This document shows, one piece after another, positions 50,225-59,574 of a DNA stretch of 64,000 nt. Position 1 is the stretch's first letter, and the number at the start of each line of letters is the position of its first letter. The translations under genes and the position numbers were made by a program. Under the pieces are notes generated by a model. That model was not told the origin of the DNA, searched no databases, and saw only the letters and a program-made list of their open reading frames with translations. The stretch comes from Colwellia echini (GTDB taxonomy: Bacteria; Pseudomonadota; Gammaproteobacteria; Enterobacterales; Alteromonadaceae), in NCBI RefSeq assembly GCF_002843355.2, contig NZ_PJAI02000002.1, positions 1 to 64,000 on the forward strand, written 5' to 3'.

Positions 50225-51613
50225 ATGATTCCAAAAATTACCGTGACGAATAGCAATAACAAGCAAGTAAATTTGCTAGAAGATCCAGTAACGAGCACGA
50301 TAAAACGAATAACCATTCCTATGATTTATGGCATGGTGCTGTTAATGACCTTTAATCTTATTGACACTTTTTTCGTCGGGCTTCTTGGCACACAACCTCT
50401 TGCTGCCATCAGTTTCACTTTTCCTGTCACATTTACTGTGCTTAGTTTAATGATAGGTTTGGGTATCGGTACCTCTGCTGTTATCGCAAAGTTACTCGGT
50501 AAAAAAGAAACAGCTTTAGCTAAAAATACAGCAACCGCTGCAATGTATTTAGCTGCCATTATCGTCGCGTGTATTTCATTTATTGGTTATTTAATTACCG
50601 ATCCCTTATTTACTTTACTCGGTGCACAAACTTCATTGCTACCTTTAATCCATGAGTATATGGACATTTGGTATTTAGGTAGCGTTTGTCTAATTGGTCC
50701 TATGATTGGTAATGCAATATTACGTGCTTCTGGTGATACTAAAACACCGAGTATTATTATGGGCAGTGCAGGGCTTATTAATGCGGTACTGGATCCTATT
50801 TTTATTTTCGGTTTGGGACCTGTTCCAGCGATGGGAATAAAAGGGGCAGCTATTGCAACGTTAGTGTCTTGGCTTTTTGGCTTGCTCTTTGTTTTTTATA
50901 TTTTAACTAAAAAACTAGATCTTATTCATCGTCGATTAATACCATTAAAAATATTATTCACTTCATGTCGTGATATTTTAAGAATAGGTCTACCTGCTGC
51001 GGGTGCTAATATGTTAACGCCAATTGCGGCGGCAATTATGACCGCAATAGTCGCAACTTATGGTGAGTCAGCTGTTGCTGCGTTTGGTGTTGGCTCTAGA
51101 CTTGAATCTATTGCTTGTTTAATTGTATTAGCGTTATCGATGACTTTACCACCATTTATCAGTCAAAACTTTGGTGCAACACAGCTTAAACGCGTAGAAG
51201 AAGCGTATAAAGTATCAATTAAATTTATTTTGGTTTGGCAACTGATTATTTATGCCATTTTAGCTGTAAGTGCAAACTGGATTGCTCACGCATTTGCCAA
51301 AGAGGCAGCCGTTGCTGATTTAATTCAACTATTTATTTGGATTTTGCCTCTAGGCTACGGGTTACAAGGGGTTGTTATTTTAACAAACTCCTCACTTAAT
51401 GCGCTACACAAACCCATGATAGCTTTATGGTTAAGTATTATAAGACTCTTTATTTGTTATGTACCATTAGCTTATATTGGTAGTTTATATTTTGGTTTGA
51501 TAGGGCTTTTAGTCGGCGCTGTACTAGGGAATATGATGATGGCGATGATTTCATATGCTCAGTTTATCAAACAATTTAAACATATTGAATTTATCACCTT
51601 GGAGCAAGCTTAA
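50225..51613 (+). CDS. MATE-family multidrug/solute antiporter
   Basis: The 462-residue inner-membrane protein has 12 predicted hydrophobic helices in two homologous halves (about 30-230 and 250-450). MATE-like features are DTFFVGLLGTQPLAAISFTFP near residue 47, ILRASGDTKTPSI near 166 and SRLESIACLIVLALSMTLPPFISQNFGA in the second half. Such proteins export cationic compounds in exchange for sodium or protons; the substrate here is unknown. Its stop codon is directly followed by the uvrB ATG, so the two genes are probably co-transcribed. Confidence 0.93.
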   Translation: MIPKITVTNSNNKQVNLLEDPVTSTIKRITIPMIYGMVLLMTFNLIDTFFVGLLGTQPLAAISFTFPVTFTVLSLMIGLGIGTSAVIAKLLGKKETALAKNTATAAMYLAAIIVACISFIGYLITDPLFTLLGAQTSLLPLIHEYMDIWYLGSVCLIGPMIGNAILRASGDTKTPSIIMGSAGLINAVLDPIFIFGLGPVPAMGIKGAAIATLVSWLFGLLFVFYILTKKLDLIHRRLIPLKILFTSCRDILRIGLPAAGANMLTPIAAAIMTAIVATYGESAVAAFGVGSRLESIACLIVLALSMTLPPFISQNFGATQLKRVEEAYKVSIKFILVWQLIIYAILAVSANWIAHAFAKEAAVADLIQLFIWILPLGYGLQGVVILTNSSLNALHKPMIALWLSIIRLFICYVPLAYIGSLYFGLIGLLVGAVLGNMMMAMISYAQFIKQFKHIEFITLEQA

Positions 51614-53635
51614 ATGAAAAACATAACACTTTGCTCTGATTATATTCCTAGTGGCGATCAACCTACGGCAATTAAACAGCTGTTAGACGGTATTGAATCA
51701 GGTTTAGCGCATCAAACATTGCTTGGGGTTACGGGCTCAGGTAAAACATTTACCATCGCTAATGTCATTGAAAAACTTAATCGTCCAACCATGCTGTTAG
51801 CGCCAAATAAAACATTAGCAGCTCAGCTTTATGGTGAGATGAAAGAGTTCTTCCCTAATAATGCGGTTGAATACTTTGTATCTTATTATGATTATTATCA
51901 ACCCGAAGCATATGTGCCAACCACTGACACTTTTATTGAAAAAGATGCATCAGTAAACGAACATATCGAACAAATGCGTTTATCCGCTACTAAAGCTTTA
52001 TTAGAGCGCCGTGATGTTATTATTATTGCTTCTGTTTCTGCCATTTATGGTTTAGGCGATCCCGATTCTTATTTGAAAATGATGCTGCACATTAGTGTCG
52101 GTGACATCATTAATCAGCGAGACATTTTACGCCGTCTTGCCGAATTACAATATAAACGTAACGATGTCGCCTTTGCTCGTGCTACTTATCGAGTTCGCGG
52201 AGATGTTATTGATATTTTTCCTGCTGAATCAGATCGACTTGCTTTACGAGTTGAGTTATTTGATGAAGAAATTGAAAAAATAAGTCAATTCGATCCTTTA
52301 ACAGGGCAAGTAGAGCAAGCTCTAGCGCGTGTAACAGTTTATCCTAAAACCCATTATGCTACTCCAAGAGAAAAGATTTTATCGGCTGTTGAGAATATTA
52401 AAATTGAGCTTAAACATCGCTCACAACAGCTCAAGGATAATAACAAACTAGTTGAAGAACAACGTATTGTACAGCGTACTCAATTTGATATTGAAATGAT
52501 GACCGAGCTTGGTTATTGCTCAGGCATAGAAAACTATTCTCGTTATTTATCAGGACGGGATCAAGGTGATGCGCCACCAACGTTATTCGACTACTTACCG
52601 CCAGATGGTTTATTAATTATTGATGAGTCGCATGTTACCGTTCCGCAAATTGGCGCTATGTATAAAGGCGATAGATCACGAAAAGAAAATTTAGTTGAAT
52701 ATGGCTTCAGGCTGCCATCAGCCTTAGATAACAGGCCAATGAAGTTTGATGAGTTTGAAGCGCTTTCACCGCAAACCATTTATGTATCAGCCACTCCAAG
52801 TAAATACGAATTGGAAAAGTCTGCAGGAGATATTGCTGAGCAAGTTGTTAGGCCAACAGGACTACTTGATCCAGAAATTGAAGTACGTCCAGTTGAAACA
52901 CAAGTAGATGACTTATTATCTGAAATACGTAAACGCTTGCCATTAGATGAACGAGTATTAGCAACCACGTTAACTAAACGTATGGCGGAAGATTTAACTG
53001 ACTATCTAGATGAACATGGCATTAAAACCCGTTACTTACATTCTGATGTTGATACCGTTGAGCGTATGGAAATTATCAGAGATTTTAGGCTCGGTAAGTT
53101 TGACGTACTTGTTGGTATCAATTTACTTCGTGAAGGCTTAGATATGCCTGAAGTGTCATTAGTAGCGATATTAGATGCTGATAAAGAAGGCTTTTTGCGA
53201 TCCGATCGTTCTTTAATTCAAACTATTGGTCGTGCGGCACGTAATATCAATGGTCGTGCTATTTTGTATGCAGCTAAAATAACTGGTTCTATGCAGCGCG
53301 CTATTGATGAAACGCAGCGTCGACGTGCTAAACAGCATCAATTCAATTTAGATAATAATATTACGCCAAAAGGTGTTATCCGTAAGATAACTGATGTTAT
53401 GGGCGTAGGCAGCTACAGTGATGCTAAATCACTAGATAAAGTGGCTGAAGCTAACACCAATTATCATATAAATCAAAATGCCGAAGAGCCACTGTTAACC
53501 ACAGCTCAAATAGATTCTAAAATTACTGAACTTGAAAAGGTGATGCAAACTCACGCACAAAATTTAGAGTTTGAACAAGCAGCGGCAGCACGCGATAAAA
53601 TAGCAAAATTACGCATACAACAATTATCGAGTTAA
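51614..53635 (+). CDS. uvrB: UvrB, excision nuclease subunit B
   Basis: UvrB verifies DNA damage and recruits UvrC in nucleotide excision repair. The 673 residues equal E. coli UvrB in length. They show Walker A GVTGSGKT (about 39-46), the damage-probing hairpin with [13 protein letters not shown] (about 92-104), the DEAD-like DESH box, motif [11 protein letters not shown] and a C-terminal UVR domain ([23 protein letters not shown]). The ATG abuts the MATE stop codon, and its Shine-Dalgarno (TTGGAG) lies inside the MATE gene. No CTG-N10-CAG SOS box was found upstream of either gene. Confidence 0.98.
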   Translation: MKNITLCSDYIPSGDQPTAIKQLLDGIESGLAHQTLLGVTGSGKTFTIANVIEKLNRPTMLLAPNKTLAAQLYGEMKEFFPNNAVEYFVSYYDYYQPEAYVPTTDTFIEKDASVNEHIEQMRLSATKALLERRDVIIIASVSAIYGLGDPDSYLKMMLHISVGDIINQRDILRRLAELQYKRNDVAFARATYRVRGDVIDIFPAESDRLALRVELFDEEIEKISQFDPLTGQVEQALARVTVYPKTHYATPREKILSAVENIKIELKHRSQQLKDNNKLVEEQRIVQRTQFDIEMMTELGYCSGIENYSRYLSGRDQGDAPPTLFDYLPPDGLLIIDESHVTVPQIGAMYKGDRSRKENLVEYGFRLPSALDNRPMKFDEFEALSPQTIYVSATPSKYELEKSAGDIAEQVVRPTGLLDPEIEVRPVETQVDDLLSEIRKRLPLDERVLATTLTKRMAEDLTDYLDEHGIKTRYLHSDVDTVERMEIIRDFRLGKFDVLVGINLLREGLDMPEVSLVAILDADKEGFLRSDRSLIQTIGRAARNINGRAILYAAKITGSMQRAIDETQRRRAKQHQFNLDNNITPKGVIRKITDVMGVGSYSDAKSLDKVAEANTNYHINQNAEEPLLTTAQIDSKITELEKVMQTHAQNLEFEQAAAARDKIAKLRIQQLSS

Positions 53636-53660
53636 CAAAGCTTATTTTACTTAAAAGATA

Positions 53661-53888
53661 TTAATTCGAGTATTGTTTAAATATTTGAGCAATAGCATCA
53701 CTGTTGCAATAAGAAAGCTGACTAATATCTTCAATTATTTTATCTTGTATATCGACAGGAAACAGCATGAGCTGCTCTAAGTATAAATGTGCGTAAGTAA
53801 TATTATTTGTATCGACTAGTTGCTTAAACTCTTGTGCTTGATATTTTCCCGTAGCACTCATGCGATTTTCCAAATATTCATTGAACAC
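53661..53888 (-). CDS. Small hypothetical protein
   Basis: This 75-residue protein is not recognised. It is charged, helical in appearance and soluble (KYQAQEFKQLVDTNNITYAHLYLEQLMLFPVDIQDKIIEDISQLS). An internal ATG at 53861 (66 residues) follows TGGAAA at a better distance than anything before the first ATG and may be the true start. It lies convergent to uvrB, 25 bp from its stop, and about 350 bp from queC. Confidence 0.55.
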   Translation of the reverse strand: MFNEYLENRMSATGKYQAQEFKQLVDTNNITYAHLYLEQLMLFPVDIQDKIIEDISQLSYCNSDAIAQIFKQYSN

Positions 53889-53992
53889 GCTATAAGTTTA
53901 GGAGAAAGATAAATTATTGATAGAAGGTTTTCATCTTAAAATAAATTTTTAAGGAAGATTTTAATCTATAAAATAATAAGCCATTAATAACT

Positions 53993-54189
53993 CACCTGAA
54001 TTCGGGATAAACAAAGTGCTACAACAGCCTTATTCATTCGTATTCTTTCGTTAAGAAAACTCCCAATCATTCGTTATTGGCTTCGCTTTCTCGCTTTGAA
54101 CTGCGAATAACTAAAACTATTGTAGATGCGTGAGTACAAGATAGTTGATATTGTTATACTTTACAGTTTCATTATCCCGAGCTGAGATT
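53993..54189 (+). repeat. Family 1 inverted-repeat (MITE-like) element, complete copy
   Basis: The 197-bp element has ends CACCTGAATTCGGGATAA and TTATCCCGAGCTGAGATT (18-bp imperfect inverted repeats). It is flanked on both sides by AACT (53989-53992 and 54190-54193), an apparent target duplication. It shares its interior with copies at 1-128 and 62117-62312. No coding frame is seen. It fills most of the gap between the small gene and queC. Confidence 0.82.
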
Positions 54190-54235
54190 AACTAGTGTGT
54201 TAATGGCTAATTAGTTCGGCACAATAGACTAATAT

Positions 54236-54892
54236 TTACTCGTAACTGATAGGATCAGTCACATTATTTTCTGCAAAAGACTCTAGCCTCTCTTGGCAAG
54301 CACCACATTTTCCACAGGCTTTTTCGCGGCCGTTATAACAAGTCCAAGTATTACTGTAATCTAATCCCATTGAAATGCCGTCTGCTAATATGGCTGTTTT
54401 GTTCACGGTTAAATAAGGGCTGAATATTTCAACACTTTCATAGTTGGCAATTTTACAAACATCATTCATCTTTTCAACAAATTCAGGACGACAATCAGGG
54501 TAGATAGCATGATCGCCAGAATGTGCGCCATAGTAAACTTGATCAGCGCCAACAGAAACTGCATAGGCAACCGCTAACGATAATAAAATCATATTACGAT
54601 TAGGCACAATCGTTGATTTCATATTTTCAGCTTCGTAATGACCTTCAGGAATATCAATATCATCTGTTAATGAAGATCCAGCAAGTAATTGGTTAATAGC
54701 CGAAATATCAATTACTTTATGATTGATACTTAATTTAGTACAAACAGATCTCGCACACTCTAACTCTTTTACATGACGTTGACCATAATCAAAAGATAGC
54801 GCGTACACCTCTTTGCCATCTTTTAGCGCACGATTTAAAACCGTAAATGAATCCATGCCACCGGAATATATAACAACAACTTTTTCAGCCAT
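54236..54892 (-). CDS. queC: 7-cyano-7-deazaguanine (preQ0) synthase
   Basis: QueC converts 7-carboxy-7-deazaguanine to preQ0 with ammonia and ATP, on the way to queuosine. The 218 residues show the PP-loop [11 protein letters not shown] (about 7-17), the [16 protein letters not shown] segment and the zinc-binding CxnCGKCGACxER cluster (about residues 188-204). It is divergent from queE, the preceding enzyme of the pathway. No preQ1 riboswitch-like leader was recognised in the 339-bp gap. Confidence 0.97.
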   Translation of the reverse strand: MAEKVVVIYSGGMDSFTVLNRALKDGKEVYALSFDYGQRHVKELECARSVCTKLSINHKVIDISAINQLLAGSSLTDDIDIPEGHYEAENMKSTIVPNRNMILLSLAVAYAVSVGADQVYYGAHSGDHAIYPDCRPEFVEKMNDVCKIANYESVEIFSPYLTVNKTAILADGISMGLDYSNTWTCYNGREKACGKCGACQERLESFAENNVTDPISYE

Positions 54893-55231
54893 TTGAAGCT
54901 CTCTTAATTGATCTGGGGTACAATACCTTATTCGTTAAGTAATGAGCCATGTGGACTTCGCATAACAAGATCATAAACTTAATGAAAATAGTATAATAAA
55001 AAATCCAGCTATCTTACTTGAAATAGGGGGTAGTTTAAATAGACGTCCCAGTAAATAGTTACTCTGGGTAAGTTACTCGGAATAAATGACTTGAGTGTAG
55101 TTATTTGGAATAAGTTATTATACAGAGAATTAATGGCGTACTACATAATTGGCTCAGAACTAAAAACTTAGCATTTAAAAAATAAATTTCGCATAACAAC
55201 TCGCATAACTAGAACAGAGAAAAATATCCGT
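54893..55231. other. Divergent queC/queE promoter region
   Basis: 339 bp without a gene. AGTTACTCTGGGTA (55057), AGTTACTCGGAATAA (55071) and AGTTATTTGGAATAA (55099) are imperfect tandem copies of a 14-15 bp unit, possibly regulator sites. Confidence 0.4.
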
Positions 55232-55900
55232 ATGAATTATAAAATTAATGAGCTTTTTGAAACCATTCAAGGCGAAGGCTCTTTTACTGGACAACCATCA
55301 ATTTTTATTCGCTTACAAGGATGTCCTGTAGGTTGTTCGTGGTGTGATACTAAGCATACCTGGGATATTTCAGTTGACGATCAAGTAACGCCAGCAAGCA
55401 TGTTAACTAAAACGGAAGAAACTTCGCATTGGGCTAACTTTAGCCCTAAAGATATCTTAGCATTAGTGAATGAGAAAAAATTCAACGCTAAACATATTGT
55501 TATCACCGGTGGTGAGCCATGTATGGTTGATTTAACTCCCTTATGTCAGCTATTTGAGCAACAGGGTTACAGTACGCAAATTGAAACATCAGGCACCTAT
55601 GAAATAATTACCACAGATAAATGTTGGGTTACGGTTTCACCTAAAATTAATATGCGCGGTGGCTATAAAATTTTAAGTACTGCAATGGCGCGTGCTAATG
55701 AAATTAAACATCCAGTAGCAACAGATCAACATATTGATGAATTAAAAGCACTATTAGCTGAGCATAAGGTAAAAGATACTGCTATTTACCTACAGCCTAT
55801 TAGCCAAAAGAAGCGTGCTACCGATTTAGCCATTGCCACCTGTATTGCTAATAATTGGCGTTTATCTGTACAAGTACATAAATATATTGGGATTGAGTAG
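55232..55900 (+). CDS. queE: 7-carboxy-7-deazaguanine synthase (radical SAM)
   Basis: QueE makes 7-carboxy-7-deazaguanine from 6-carboxytetrahydropterin. The 222 residues contain the cluster motif GCPVGCSWCDTKHTW, a C-x3-C-x2-C arrangement at C31, C35 and C38 that binds the radical SAM [4Fe-4S] cluster, and ITGGEPC for SAM binding. Start ATG at 55232. The partner gene queC is divergent. It converges with alr, 47 bp away, with no clear terminator between. Confidence 0.97.
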   Translation: MNYKINELFETIQGEGSFTGQPSIFIRLQGCPVGCSWCDTKHTWDISVDDQVTPASMLTKTEETSHWANFSPKDILALVNEKKFNAKHIVITGGEPCMVDLTPLCQLFEQQGYSTQIETSGTYEIITTDKCWVTVSPKINMRGGYKILSTAMARANEIKHPVATDQHIDELKALLAEHKVKDTAIYLQPISQKKRATDLAIATCIANNWRLSVQVHKYIGIE

Positions 55901-55947
55901 AATCGTTATCCTGGTATTAGTACCTAGTATCTATCCTAGAATTTAAA

Positions 55948-57066
55948 TTAGCTCAAACTGACTTTCGGTACTCGCTTTGATACGCGTGTTAATAACTCAT
56001 AATTAATGGTGTCGCTGTATTTCGCAACGACATCAATACTAATGTTTTTACCCCACAATTCTGCCGTATCACTAATGTTTACTTGTAGTAGATCAGTTAC
56101 ATCAACTGTAATCATATCCATAGAAACACGACCAACGATTGGCGCAATCTCACCATTAATAAAAACAGGGGTTCCTGCTTTAGCATTACGCGGATAACCG
56201 TCGGCGTAACCTATTGCGATAGTGGCAATTTTAGTTTCTCGTTTCGCTTGCCAAACATCGCCATAACCCACAGTTTCACCCGTTTTAATGGTATGAATAG
56301 CAATTATGTTAGCCGTTAACGTCATCACAGGAACAAGCGGATTACTGATGTCTGTAATACCGATAGGTGAAATACCATAAAGGGCTAGACCTAAGCGGTT
56401 ATGATCGCCATGACTTTCTGACCAATTTAAAATACCGGCTGAGTTAGCCATGCTAAATTTACAATTATATTTAGCAACTAGTGCTTTTAACTTAGCCAAT
56501 TGCGCTAATGGTTTATCACTATGAAGTTGTTCGGCAGTAGAAAAATGAGAGCATAACACTAGCTGACTTTGTTGAGATTGAGATAATTGTGAAATCACTC
56601 GCTCAACACAGCTTATTTGAAAACCTAAACGGTTCATTCCTGTATCAATTTTAAGCCACATTTGAGAAGGATTGTCAGTAGGTAGATTGACACTTTTTTG
56701 ATCAAAAGCGTTTGGGCTAAATGCTTTTAACCATTCTATTTGATAATCGCTATGTAACATCAATGAAAAATTATGTTCATCGGCTACAGCAAAGTCAGTC
56801 GCTTTAGATGGTCCTTCAAGAATCAAAATTTGGGTATCTATACCGCCACTACGCAGTGCCAAAGCCTCATCAATAAAACCAACGGCAAAAAGGCTGACTT
56901 TATCTCGTAAAGCATGGGCGACTTTTATCGCATCATGCCCGTAAGCATCGGCTTTAACGACAGCAATAGTATTGCTATTACTGGCAAGGCTATCAATATA
57001 TTGGTAATTGCTAACGAGAGCATTTAAGTCGATAACCGCTTGGGTAAGTCTGGAAGTATAACTCAT
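55948..57066 (-). CDS. alr: Alanine racemase
   Basis: This PLP enzyme makes D-alanine for peptidoglycan. The 372 residues contain the PLP-lysine motif AVVKADAYGHD (about 34-44), MWLKIDTGMNRLGF, the barrel segment RLGLALYGISP, and the catalytic tyrosine motif AIGYADGYPR in the second half. Length is typical. It is divergent from murQ, so peptidoglycan precursor and recycling genes sit back to back. Confidence 0.97.
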   Translation of the reverse strand: MSYTSRLTQAVIDLNALVSNYQYIDSLASNSNTIAVVKADAYGHDAIKVAHALRDKVSLFAVGFIDEALALRSGGIDTQILILEGPSKATDFAVADEHNFSLMLHSDYQIEWLKAFSPNAFDQKSVNLPTDNPSQMWLKIDTGMNRLGFQISCVERVISQLSQSQQSQLVLCSHFSTAEQLHSDKPLAQLAKLKALVAKYNCKFSMANSAGILNWSESHGDHNRLGLALYGISPIGITDISNPLVPVMTLTANIIAIHTIKTGETVGYGDVWQAKRETKIATIAIGYADGYPRNAKAGTPVFINGEIAPIVGRVSMDMITVDVTDLLQVNISDTAELWGKNISIDVVAKYSDTINYELLTRVSKRVPKVSLS

Positions 57067-57284
57067 GATGAATGGCTGTTCTTTGACGGCTAAAAAGGAG
57101 GATAAAAGTTAATTAGCTATTATGAGCTAATAAAATTAACTAAGAAATACTAAAGCGAGTATTTCAACAATAAAACTATATAAAATTATAAAAAGCTGAC
57201 TAAATTACCTATTTATTATGTGTCAGCAGTGTAACATGATAAATAACAGTGACTTTAGCTTATATTGTAACAATGAGAGAATAT

Positions 57285-58208
57285 ATGGATCGGCAAGCAA
57301 ATTTAGTAAATGAGTTAAATAATATTACAACCGAAGGGCAAAATCCTAATACCCTTAATATAGATTTACTTGATTCGCTTGGCGTACTTCAAAAAATAAA
57401 TGCGGAAGATAAAAAAGTAGCGGGCATTATTGAACAATTACTACCTGAAATAGCTCAAGCTGTTGATTTGATTGTTGAAGCATTCTCGCGTGGCGGCAGG
57501 CTCATTTATATAGGAGCAGGCACAAGTGGCCGTTTAGGTGTTCTTGACTCGGTAGAGTGCCCGCCAACCTTTAGTGTTGCACCTGAGCAGGTTATTGGTA
57601 TTTTAGCCGGCGGAGCTAGTGCCATGTACAAAGCCGTTGAAGGGGCGGAAGATAATAAACAATTAGCCATTGATGATTTAACAACAATTGCGTTATCAGA
57701 AAAAGATGTGGTTGTCGGTATTGCGGCCAGTGGACGAACACCTTATGTATTATCTGCTATGCAATTTGCCAAAGCGCAAGGGGCAAAGGTTATTGGTATC
57801 AGTTGTAGTGTTAATAGTAACTATGCTAAACATGTTGATGTGAATATTTGTGCTGTGGTAGGTGCTGAAGCATTAACCGGCTCAACACGCATGAAGTCAG
57901 GCACAGCACAAAAACTTATTCTTAATATGTTAAGTACCGCGAGTATGATCCGCAGTGGTAAAAGTTATAAAAACTTAATGATTGATGTGAATGCCAGTAA
58001 TGAAAAATTATACGCAAGAGCAGTACGTATAGTTATGCAAGCAACAGAATGTGACTTTACCAAAGCAGAGCAGGCATTAGCACAAGCAAACAATCAAACG
58101 AAACTTGCTAGTTTAATGGTGTTAACAGGCTTAGATGCTACAAGTGCTCAGCATGTACTTGTTGAGAACAAAGGTTTTTTACGTAAAGCCGTAGAGCAAC
58201 AAGGCTAA
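57285..58208 (+). CDS. murQ: N-acetylmuramic acid 6-phosphate etherase
   Basis: MurQ removes lactate from MurNAc-6-phosphate, giving GlcNAc-6-phosphate. The SIS-fold protein has GAGTSGRLGVLDSVECPPTFSV, GIAASGRTPYV and GSTRMKSGTAQKLILNMLSTA motifs. The ATG at 57285 (307 residues) is chosen because GAGAG lies 5 bp upstream and the N-terminus then fits E. coli MurQ; a GTG at 57249 or ATG at 57273 are alternatives. It precedes namZ by 79 bp, and the two make a plausible MurNAc salvage unit. Confidence 0.96.
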   Translation: MDRQANLVNELNNITTEGQNPNTLNIDLLDSLGVLQKINAEDKKVAGIIEQLLPEIAQAVDLIVEAFSRGGRLIYIGAGTSGRLGVLDSVECPPTFSVAPEQVIGILAGGASAMYKAVEGAEDNKQLAIDDLTTIALSEKDVVVGIAASGRTPYVLSAMQFAKAQGAKVIGISCSVNSNYAKHVDVNICAVVGAEALTGSTRMKSGTAQKLILNMLSTASMIRSGKSYKNLMIDVNASNEKLYARAVRIVMQATECDFTKAEQALAQANNQTKLASLMVLTGLDATSAQHVLVENKGFLRKAVEQQG

Positions 58209-58287
58209 TAATAGAACTTATTTACAAAAGATTATTATACTCAGCCTATTTATAAAGTTTACTAATGAGGTTAACTATATTTATATT

Positions 58288-59511
58288 ATGAAATTACGTA
58301 TTCTTTCTAACACTCTTTTAACGCTATTTTTATCATGCTTCAGTTTATTTAGTGTGCACACTGTAGCTTCAGCAAAAGAGATTAACGAAGCCACAATGCC
58401 AAGTAAAAATATAATTGTGGCAGCTGAGCAGCTTGCTCAATACCTGCCATTATTAGCGGATAAAAAAGTTGGATTAGTCGTTAATCAAACATCAAGAGTT
58501 TTTAATCAGCATCTTGTTGATGTGCTTTTAGATAAACATATAGATATTAAAATGATCTTTGCCCCTGAACATGGTTTTCGAGGTGATCGTGATGCAGGTG
58601 AAAAGTTTGATTCAAGCATAGATGCTAAAACAAGTTTACCACTGGTTTCACTTTACGGTAAAAATCGTAAACCATCAGTAGCAACAATTAAATCCCTTGA
58701 TGTTATCGTCTTTGATATTCAAGACGTCGGTGTTAGGTTTTATACCTATATAAGTACTATGCACTATATGATGGAAGCGGCTGCTGATGCGGGAGTTAAA
58801 TTTATAGTACTTGATAGACCTAATCCTAATGGCGCTTTTGTTGATGGTCCGGTACTTGATATGGCGTTTCAATCATTTGTTGGTATGCACCCAATTCCAT
58901 TACTACACGGTATGACGGTTGGTGAGCTTGCGAATATGATCAAAGGTGAGGGTTGGCTTAATGTATCGAATGTGCTCGATTTAACCGTAGTTCCCATTAA
59001 TAATTATCAACGTGATCTTGCTTATTCATTACCTGTAAAGCCGAGTCCTAACTTACCTAACGCACAATCTATAACTTTATATCCATCACTGGGATTCTTT
59101 GAAGCAACGCCGGTGAGTATTGGCCGAGGTACTACTTTCCCGTTTCAGGTGATCGGTCATGATAAATTAAATATTGGTCAATTTAGTTTTACCCCAGTTT
59201 CAATTGCTGGCGCGGCAAGCAATCCTAAATTAATGGGAAAAGTTCTGCAAGGTGAAGATCTTCGACACATGAATTACGCGGTTAATCGCCAAGGTGTAGA
59301 TTTAAGTTATATCATTAACTGGCATAAATTATTTGCTGAGCAAAAAGAGATATTTTTTAATAGCCCGAGTTTTATGGATAAACTGGCAGGTACAGATAAA
59401 TTAAGAAAAGCAATAATTGCAGGGCAAAATGAAGTACAAATAAGGAAAACGTGGCAAGATGATCTCGCCACGTTTAAGCATAAACGCCAACCTTATTTGT
59501 TATATAAATAA
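58288..59511 (+). CDS. namZ: DUF1343 protein, NamZ-like exo-beta-N-acetylmuramidase
   Basis: The 407-residue protein has a signal peptide (about 1-29, cleavage after ASA), so it is exported to the periplasm. The mature part is a DUF1343 domain with GLVVNQTSRV, the conserved IFAPEHGFRGD with the glutamate thought to be catalytic in NamZ, DIQDVGVRFYTYISTM, LDRPNPNG and a C-terminal SIGRGTTFPFQVIG. NamZ of Bacillus subtilis and Tannerella releases MurNAc from non-reducing glycan ends (family GH171). Its place behind murQ supports that role. No MurNAc transporter or kinase is in the window. Confidence 0.88.
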   Translation: MKLRILSNTLLTLFLSCFSLFSVHTVASAKEINEATMPSKNIIVAAEQLAQYLPLLADKKVGLVVNQTSRVFNQHLVDVLLDKHIDIKMIFAPEHGFRGDRDAGEKFDSSIDAKTSLPLVSLYGKNRKPSVATIKSLDVIVFDIQDVGVRFYTYISTMHYMMEAAADAGVKFIVLDRPNPNGAFVDGPVLDMAFQSFVGMHPIPLLHGMTVGELANMIKGEGWLNVSNVLDLTVVPINNYQRDLAYSLPVKPSPNLPNAQSITLYPSLGFFEATPVSIGRGTTFPFQVIGHDKLNIGQFSFTPVSIAGAASNPKLMGKVLQGEDLRHMNYAVNRQGVDLSYIINWHKLFAEQKEIFFNSPSFMDKLAGTDKLRKAIIAGQNEVQIRKTWQDDLATFKHKRQPYLLYK

Positions 59512-59512
59512 G

Positions 59513-59562
59513 AAAATAGAGATAACAAAAATGCAGAGTGTATTTGTTCTTATCTCTATTTT
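59513..59562. terminator. Bidirectional terminator between namZ and the zincin-like gene
   Basis: AAAATAGAGATAA pairs with TTATCTCTATTTT, extended by CAAA/TTTG with one bulge, around a 13-nt loop. It lies between two convergent stops. Confidence 0.75.
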
Positions 59563-59574
59563 AAGTCTTTATAC

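Noticed and set aside
54893..55231. preQ1 riboswitch before queC or queE
   Set aside because: I could not find the short hairpin plus A-rich tail arrangement on either strand.
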